DNA of 8,395 nucleotides from positions 1 to 8,395 of the forward strand of contig USHL01000052.1 of the NCBI GenBank assembly GCA_900554525.1, given 5' to 3'. This document shows, piece by piece, positions 6,604 through 8,395 of this stretch. The DNA is from an uncultured Oscillospiraceae bacterium. GTDB lineage: Bacteria; Bacillota; Clostridia; Oscillospirales; Acutalibacteraceae. The notes under the pieces were generated by a model that was not told where the DNA came from, did no database searches, and saw only the letters and a program-made list of their open reading frames with translations. The position numbers were made by a program, and so were the translations under genes. How positions within the stretch are numbered: position 1 is the first letter of the stretch; each line of letters starts with the position of its first letter.

Positions 6604-7539
6604 TTAGTTTGTTGTGATGAGGTACATAACTGATTGTACATATTCACTTTGATGGTTCTCAAGGATAGTTTTTATAAACTTACAATAACTATAAATTATT
6701 GTAAGATGATTAACGATACATTCGGGGTTCTTGTCGGCATCGGATTTTCCTTTTTTGATACCGTCAATAAATTTTTTGGATTTTTCGATTTCCGCCTTGA
6801 TTTCATACACCTTATCCGAGCCGGGATTATTGATAGTCTTGCTTTCCTTACCGTAGGTAACAGTCCACTCAACCTTTTTGCTTTCGGCTAATTCCGGGAA
6901 GTCCGTTTCGTATTTCTCACGGAGATCCTCAAAGGTGCAATCACGGTCGGTAATCGGTTCTTTTGCTTTGACATAGCAGAAAACAGCGTCACGGGCAGCA
7001 CAGCTTTCTACCAAACGGCTTTCGCGCTGCGCCTTTGCGTTAGCAAAAGCAGCGTTGAACGGATCAGCCACATCGGCGATAGTCTGCTGTACGGGAGCCT
7101 CGGCAGGTGGATTTACGGCGGGAGCAGGTGCAACGGGACCTTGTGCAACAGGTACCTGAACTGCGGGTGCTTGTGCGGCAGTAGGCGTCTGTGCCATAGC
7201 CGCCTCAAACATTGAGCCTTGTGCGGGAGCAGGCGCCGATACATTATTCTGCACAGGAGCCTGTACCTGCTGCGGTACCGCTTGGGGTGCCGCCTGCGTA
7301 GCCTGATATACGGGCTGTGTCGGTACGGCTGCGGGTTGTACGGGCGGTGCCGTCTGTTGTGGCATCTGCGTAACATGTGCTTGCGCTACGGGCTGTACTG
7401 CAGGTGCCGGGGGTTGTGTCTGGGCATTTTGAACAACAGGTTGGGCAGCAGGTGCGCCGAACGGAAAATTATCAAACATTCCGTCGCCGTTTTCCTCCAT
7501 TTCCAAAAAATCGTTCAGGGGGTTCATGCTTTCACTCAT
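6604..7539 (-). CDS. Protein with Pro/Ala/Gln-rich disordered linker and C-terminal domain of unknown function
   Basis: A 311-residue soluble protein. Residues 1-28 form a short acidic head (DFLEMEENGDGMFDNFPFG). Residues 29-157 are almost entirely P, A, Q and V, so they are certainly disordered. Residues 160-311 form a probable folded domain, lysine-rich, ending in a hydrophobic helix (CIVNHLTIIYSYCKFIKTILENH). Short phenylalanine motifs recur at about 21-27, 110-115 and 160-166, which could be binding peptides for a partner. I do not recognise the family. ATG 7539 is preceded by AAAGGA 12 nt away; the ATG at 7527 lacks a site. The gene is convergent with the main operon and is read from a full-consensus promoter more than 220 bp upstream, through two terminators, so its expression is probably conditional. 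The high-GC repeat-like coding of the linker gives many spurious open frames on the other strand. Confidence 0.88.
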   Translation of the reverse strand: MSESMNPLNDFLEMEENGDGMFDNFPFGAPAAQPVVQNAQTQPPAPAVQPVAQAHVTQMPQQTAPPVQPAAVPTQPVYQATQAAPQAVPQQVQAPVQNNVSAPAPAQGSMFEAAMAQTPTAAQAPAVQVPVAQGPVAPAPAVNPPAEAPVQQTIADVADPFNAAFANAKAQRESRLVESCAARDAVFCYVKAKEPITDRDCTFEDLREKYETDFPELAESKKVEWTVTYGKESKTINNPGSDKVYEIKAEIEKSKKFIDGIKKGKSDADKNPECIVNHLTIIYSYCKFIKTILENHQSEYVQSVMYLITTN

Positions 7540-7551
7540 GATTTATGGTCG

Positions 7552-7557
7552 TCCTTT
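7552..7557 (-). promoter_or_regulatory. Ribosome binding site of the leftward linker-protein gene
   Basis: AAAGGA on the minus strand, 12 nt before ATG 7539. The spacing is slightly long, but it is the only suitable site and it lies just past the second leader terminator. Confidence 0.6.
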
Positions 7558-7571
7558 CTGTTTTTATTTGT

Positions 7572-7616
7572 AAAACAAAAAAGACCGGCCCCATCTCCGA
7601 AGAGTGAAAGCCGGTC
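7572..7616 (-). terminator. Leader terminator 2 (just before the leftward gene)
   Basis: On the minus strand the stem GACCGGC (7616-7610) and GCCGGTC (7589-7583) is followed by TTTTTTGTTTTA. A smaller CTC-TTCG-GAG tetraloop hairpin is nested in the loop. This is a strong intrinsic terminator lying between the promoter and the gene it should serve. Transcription reaching the gene must read through it. Confidence 0.85.
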
Positions 7617-7640
7617 ATTCTTTGTAATTACCGATTGGAT

Positions 7641-7715
7641 TTATTTAATTGTCTCTGCTTTTAGCAGTAAAAAAGGCGGAACTATCCCGTTAGAGATAAT
7701 TCCGACCTGTTTCAT
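7641..7715 (-). CDS. Possible 24-residue leader peptide
   Basis: An ATG at 7715 opens a 24-codon frame ending in TAA at 7641, with the peptide starting MKQVGIISNG and ending LLLKAETIK. The frame runs through both arms of leader terminator 1, so a translating ribosome would block that hairpin. A GGGGGA motif 10 nt upstream could act as ribosome binding site but lies in the 3' arm of a hairpin. AGG, 4 nt upstream, is weak. The sequence shows no amino-acid run that would point to a specific signal. It could be a chance frame. Confidence 0.3.
   Translation of the reverse strand: MKQVGIISNGIVPPFLLLKAETIK
7669..7704 (-). terminator. Leader terminator 1 (attenuator-like)
   Basis: On the minus strand a 10-bp stem (CGGAATTATC at 7704-7695 with GATAGTTCCG at 7686-7677, one T-G pair, 8-nt loop) is followed by CC and six T residues. 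A small CTGC/GCAG hairpin (7655-7667) follows directly. It lies about 60 nt after the expected transcription start. Confidence 0.75.
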
Positions 7716-7755
7716 CAAACCTATGTCCCCCGAGGGGGGAACTCAATCAAACCTA
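7714..7755 (-). repeat. Direct repeats flanking a C/G hairpin in the leader
   Basis: On the minus strand TAGGTTTGAT occurs twice, at 7755-7746 and 7723-7714, exactly 32 bp apart. Between the copies is a hairpin with stem TCCCCC/GGGGGA and loop CTC (7740-7726). This lies at the very 5' end of the leader RNA, where an antitermination factor or RNA-binding regulator could act. The structure is visible; the role is inferred. Confidence 0.55.
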
Positions 7756-7766
7756 AAAACACTTAT

Positions 7767-7795
7767 ATTATACAAATAAAATACTGCTTTGTCAA
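7767..7795 (-). promoter_or_regulatory. Full-consensus promoter of the leftward gene
   Basis: On the minus strand, TTGACA (7795-7790) is followed by a 17-bp spacer and TATAAT (7772-7767). Both hexamers are exact and the spacer is optimal for the housekeeping sigma factor. Transcription should start near 7760, giving a leader of about 220 nt before ATG 7539. Confidence 0.88.
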
Positions 7796-7852
7796 CCTAA
7801 ATTCTTAGATTATTCCGAATAAAAATAATTCTTCAAAAACCGCCTCTAAAAC

Positions 7853-7881
7853 TTGACAGACTCAAATTGACGGCTTATAAT
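7853..7881 (+). promoter_or_regulatory. Full-consensus rightward promoter
   Basis: TTGACA (7853-7858), a 17-bp spacer and TATAAT (7876-7881) are all exact. The promoter diverges from the leftward one with 57 bp between the -35 boxes. Those 57 bp contain a small inverted repeat (TTATTC, C, GAATAA; 7810-7822) that could be an operator. No convincing gene follows. The first product would be an RNA starting near 7888. Confidence 0.85.
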
Positions 7882-7887
7882 ATACTT

Positions 7888-7974
7888 GTCCTTTTTAATG
7901 GGGGTGTCGCTAAGGGGTTGGCGGCACTCCTTATATGAAAAAATAGCGATTTCGGAATTTGCTTTCAAGAGGTC
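7888..7974 (+). ncRNA. Untranslated 5' RNA with a regular 10-bp stem-loop
   Basis: Downstream of the consensus promoter, GGGGTGTCGC (7901-7910) and GCGGCACTCC (7921-7930) pair over 10 bp, with two G-U pairs, around a 10-nt loop rich in G. No T-run follows, so it is not a terminator, and the transcript probably continues into the next RNA and ends at 8095. A 26-codon frame from ATG 7898 has no ribosome binding site and is probably not translated. The RNA has no family I recognise. Confidence 0.4.
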
Positions 7975-8003
7975 TTGACAAATTGGAATTTTTGATGTAT
8001 AAG
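7975..8003 (+). promoter_or_regulatory. Near-consensus promoter of the small RNA
   Basis: TTGACA (7975-7980), a 17-bp spacer and TATAAG (7998-8003) give 11 of 12 consensus bases. Start expected near 8010. Confidence 0.8.
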
Positions 8004-8009
8004 TAACAT

Positions 8010-8095
8010 ACAATAAAGGTAGCAATATTGCTACTTGGGCTGGTCGAAAGACCCTGGTCCACCGAACGGCGGGGAATTTCCCCGCTTTTTCTTTT
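8010..8095 (+). ncRNA. Compact structured small RNA of about 87 nt with own promoter and terminator
   Basis: Three hairpins follow in order. The first is GTAGCAAT/ATTGCTAC (8019-8034). The second is GGTC, GAAA tetraloop, GACC (8042-8053). The third is the terminator stem GCGGGGA/TCCCCGC (8069-8085) followed by TTTTTCTTTT. A strong promoter ends at 8003. There is no ribosome binding site plus frame of useful size inside, so the RNA itself is likely the product. It could be a trans-acting regulator, for example of copy number, or part of a longer RNA from the upstream promoter. No known RNA family was recognised. Confidence 0.6.
8069..8095 (+). terminator. Intrinsic terminator of the small RNA
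   Basis: A perfect 7-bp GC-rich stem, GCGGGGA and TCCCCGC, with a 3-nt loop is followed by five T, one C and four T. It is a textbook factor-independent terminator. Confidence 0.9.
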
Positions 8096-8124
8096 GTATT
8101 TTCAATGTCGAAAGAGGTGTTATT

Positions 8125-8226
8125 TTGTCTGAAAACATTTTAAGCGTTTTTATAGACGAGTTATGTGAAGCTTCACATAACTCGTCTTATGGGAAGTTGT
8201 TTGTTATGAGAAGTATCAGTAATTGA
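8125..8226 (+). CDS. Possible small or truncated ORF (33 residues)
   Basis: TTG 8125 follows AGAGGTG with about 7 nt spacing and opens a 33-codon frame beginning MSENILSVFIDELCE. From residue 11 on, the frame runs through a perfect 34-bp palindrome and then a further repeat, so the second half is probably not natural protein. It may be the 5' stub of a gene broken by recombination at the palindrome, or a chance frame. No function can be given. Confidence 0.25.
   Translation: MSENILSVFIDELCEASHNSSYGKLFVMRSISN
8154..8187. repeat. Perfect 34-bp palindrome
   Basis: The half AGACGAGTTATGTGAAG (8154-8170) is followed with no gap by its exact reverse complement (8171-8187). With no loop and no T-run it is not a transcription terminator. 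Such a long perfect palindrome is rare in bacterial DNA and suggests a dimeric protein-binding site, a recombination scar, or an inverted-duplication junction. Confidence 0.85.
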
Positions 8227-8268
8227 CAAGCATTTTTTATGTATTTGCTATTACCTAACTTCTCATAA
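8161..8268. repeat. Five copies of TTATGNGAAG in both orientations
   Basis: Copies lie at 8161-8170 (+, N=T), 8171-8180 (-, N=T), 8187-8196 (+, N=G), 8204-8213 (+, N=A) and 8259-8268 (-, N=A). The outer pair belongs to a perfect 14-bp inverted repeat, TTGTTATGAGAAGT (8201-8214) and ACTTCTCATAACAA (8258-8271), enclosing 43 bp. The pattern suggests repeated sites for one DNA-binding protein such as a recombinase, excisionase or repressor. Confidence 0.75.
8170..8197. other. Candidate tyrosine-recombinase core site (dif-like geometry)
   Basis: The arms GCTTCACATAA (8170-8180) and TTATGGGAAGT (8187-8197) are inverted around a 6-bp centre, CTCGTC. This is the 11-6-11 plan of XerC/XerD sites. From memory of the Bacillus subtilis dif arms (ACTTCCTAGAA and TTATGTAAACT), 7 and 8 of 11 bases match. 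The similarity is suggestive only. An operator for a dimeric regulator would look alike. Confidence 0.35.
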
Positions 8269-8276
8269 CAATTCTG

Positions 8277-8395
8277 CTAAATGTTATTTCTAAGCCATTC
8301 CATTAAATCATCCTTTTCTTGAATATCATAATCTTCCAAATCAATCAACTGCTTAGTAGCTTCCTGAATGTGTTTTCTCTTAATCTCAGGGTTGG
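8277..8395 (-). CDS. C-terminal end of a leftward gene, cut by the window edge
   Basis: On the minus strand a frame open from the right edge runs 38 codons to TAG at 8279-8277. The visible part begins NPEIKRKHIQEATKQL, is acidic and helical, and ends in EWLRNNI. No stop interrupts it and composition is protein-like with many K, E and D. The start lies outside, so the product cannot be named. The DNA is more AT-rich than the operon at left, consistent with cargo or chromosomal flank. The gene converges on the palindrome region, and no terminator with a T-tract follows it. Confidence 0.6.
   Translation of the reverse strand, partial: NPEIKRKHIQEATKQLIDLEDYDIQEKDDLMEWLRNNI

Noticed and set aside
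7219..7779. Rightward open frame of 186 codons
   Set aside because: It lies opposite the P/A/Q-rich linker of the leftward gene and its leader. Its R/L/C/Y-rich product is the expected shadow of GC-rich repeated codons, and it has no ribosome binding site.
7898..7978. 26-codon frame from ATG 7898 downstream of the consensus promoter
   Set aside because: There is no ribosome binding site and the frame overlaps the stem-loop. Coding is not supported.
8040..8056. Hammerhead-ribozyme-like CTGGTC...GAAA signature
   Set aside because: The GAAA is simply the tetraloop of a 4-bp hairpin. The CUGANGA core and the three-stem arrangement are missing.
8035..8124. Upstream extension of the small frame at 8125
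   Set aside because: This stretch is the structured RNA and its terminator. The ATG-less start has no ribosome binding site, and translation would cross the T-tract.
8223..8251. Fourth promoter (TTGACA at 8223)
   Set aside because: The hexamer at 17-bp spacing (TGCTAT) matches only three of six -10 bases, so the box alone is not enough.

Overview
The window looks like part of the conserved backbone of a conjugative or integrative mobile element from a low-to-medium GC Gram-positive gut-type bacterium, most likely in the Clostridia (Ruminococcaceae/Lachnospiraceae-like). The reasons are strong AAGGAG-type ribosome binding sites, TTG/ATG starts, a VirD4/TraG coupling protein, a RepA_N replication initiator with intragenic iterons, and accessory genes typical of clostridial integrative elements. 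No integrase, relaxase or mating-channel gene lies in the window, so element type and boundaries are inferred.

Left and centre (about 86-6478, all rightward) form a tightly packed operon. It holds a 214-residue protein of unknown function, a 156-bp intergenic region with inverted and direct repeats, a winged-helix protein resembling replication-relaxation proteins, the coupling ATPase, the RepA_N initiator, a second small winged-helix protein, and a protein of three S1/OB-like repeats. Two gene pairs overlap (41 and 71 nt), which suggests translational coupling. Inside the initiator gene is a run of 23-bp repeats. Because 23 is not a multiple of three, the repeat is kept as DNA rather than as protein, and it is the best candidate for the replication origin.

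A bidirectional terminator hairpin (6548-6593) separates this operon from a convergent leftward gene (6604-7539) for a protein with a long Pro/Ala/Gln disordered linker and a C-terminal domain of unknown function. Its promoter is a full-consensus one more than 220 bp upstream. Between promoter and gene lie a C/G-rich hairpin between direct repeats, a possible 24-codon leader peptide and two intrinsic terminators, the layout of an attenuated or antiterminated gene.

The right part (7796-8276) has no sizeable gene but dense signals: a second full-consensus promoter pointing right, a 10-bp stem-loop, a third near-consensus promoter driving a compact structured RNA of about 87 nt with its own terminator, then a 34-bp perfect palindrome and five copies of TTATGNGAAG in both orientations. 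One pair of copies has the inverted-arm, 6-bp-centre geometry of a tyrosine-recombinase (Xer/dif-like) core site. The right edge cuts a leftward gene of which only the last 38 codons are visible. This edge is visibly AT-richer and may be cargo or flanking DNA.
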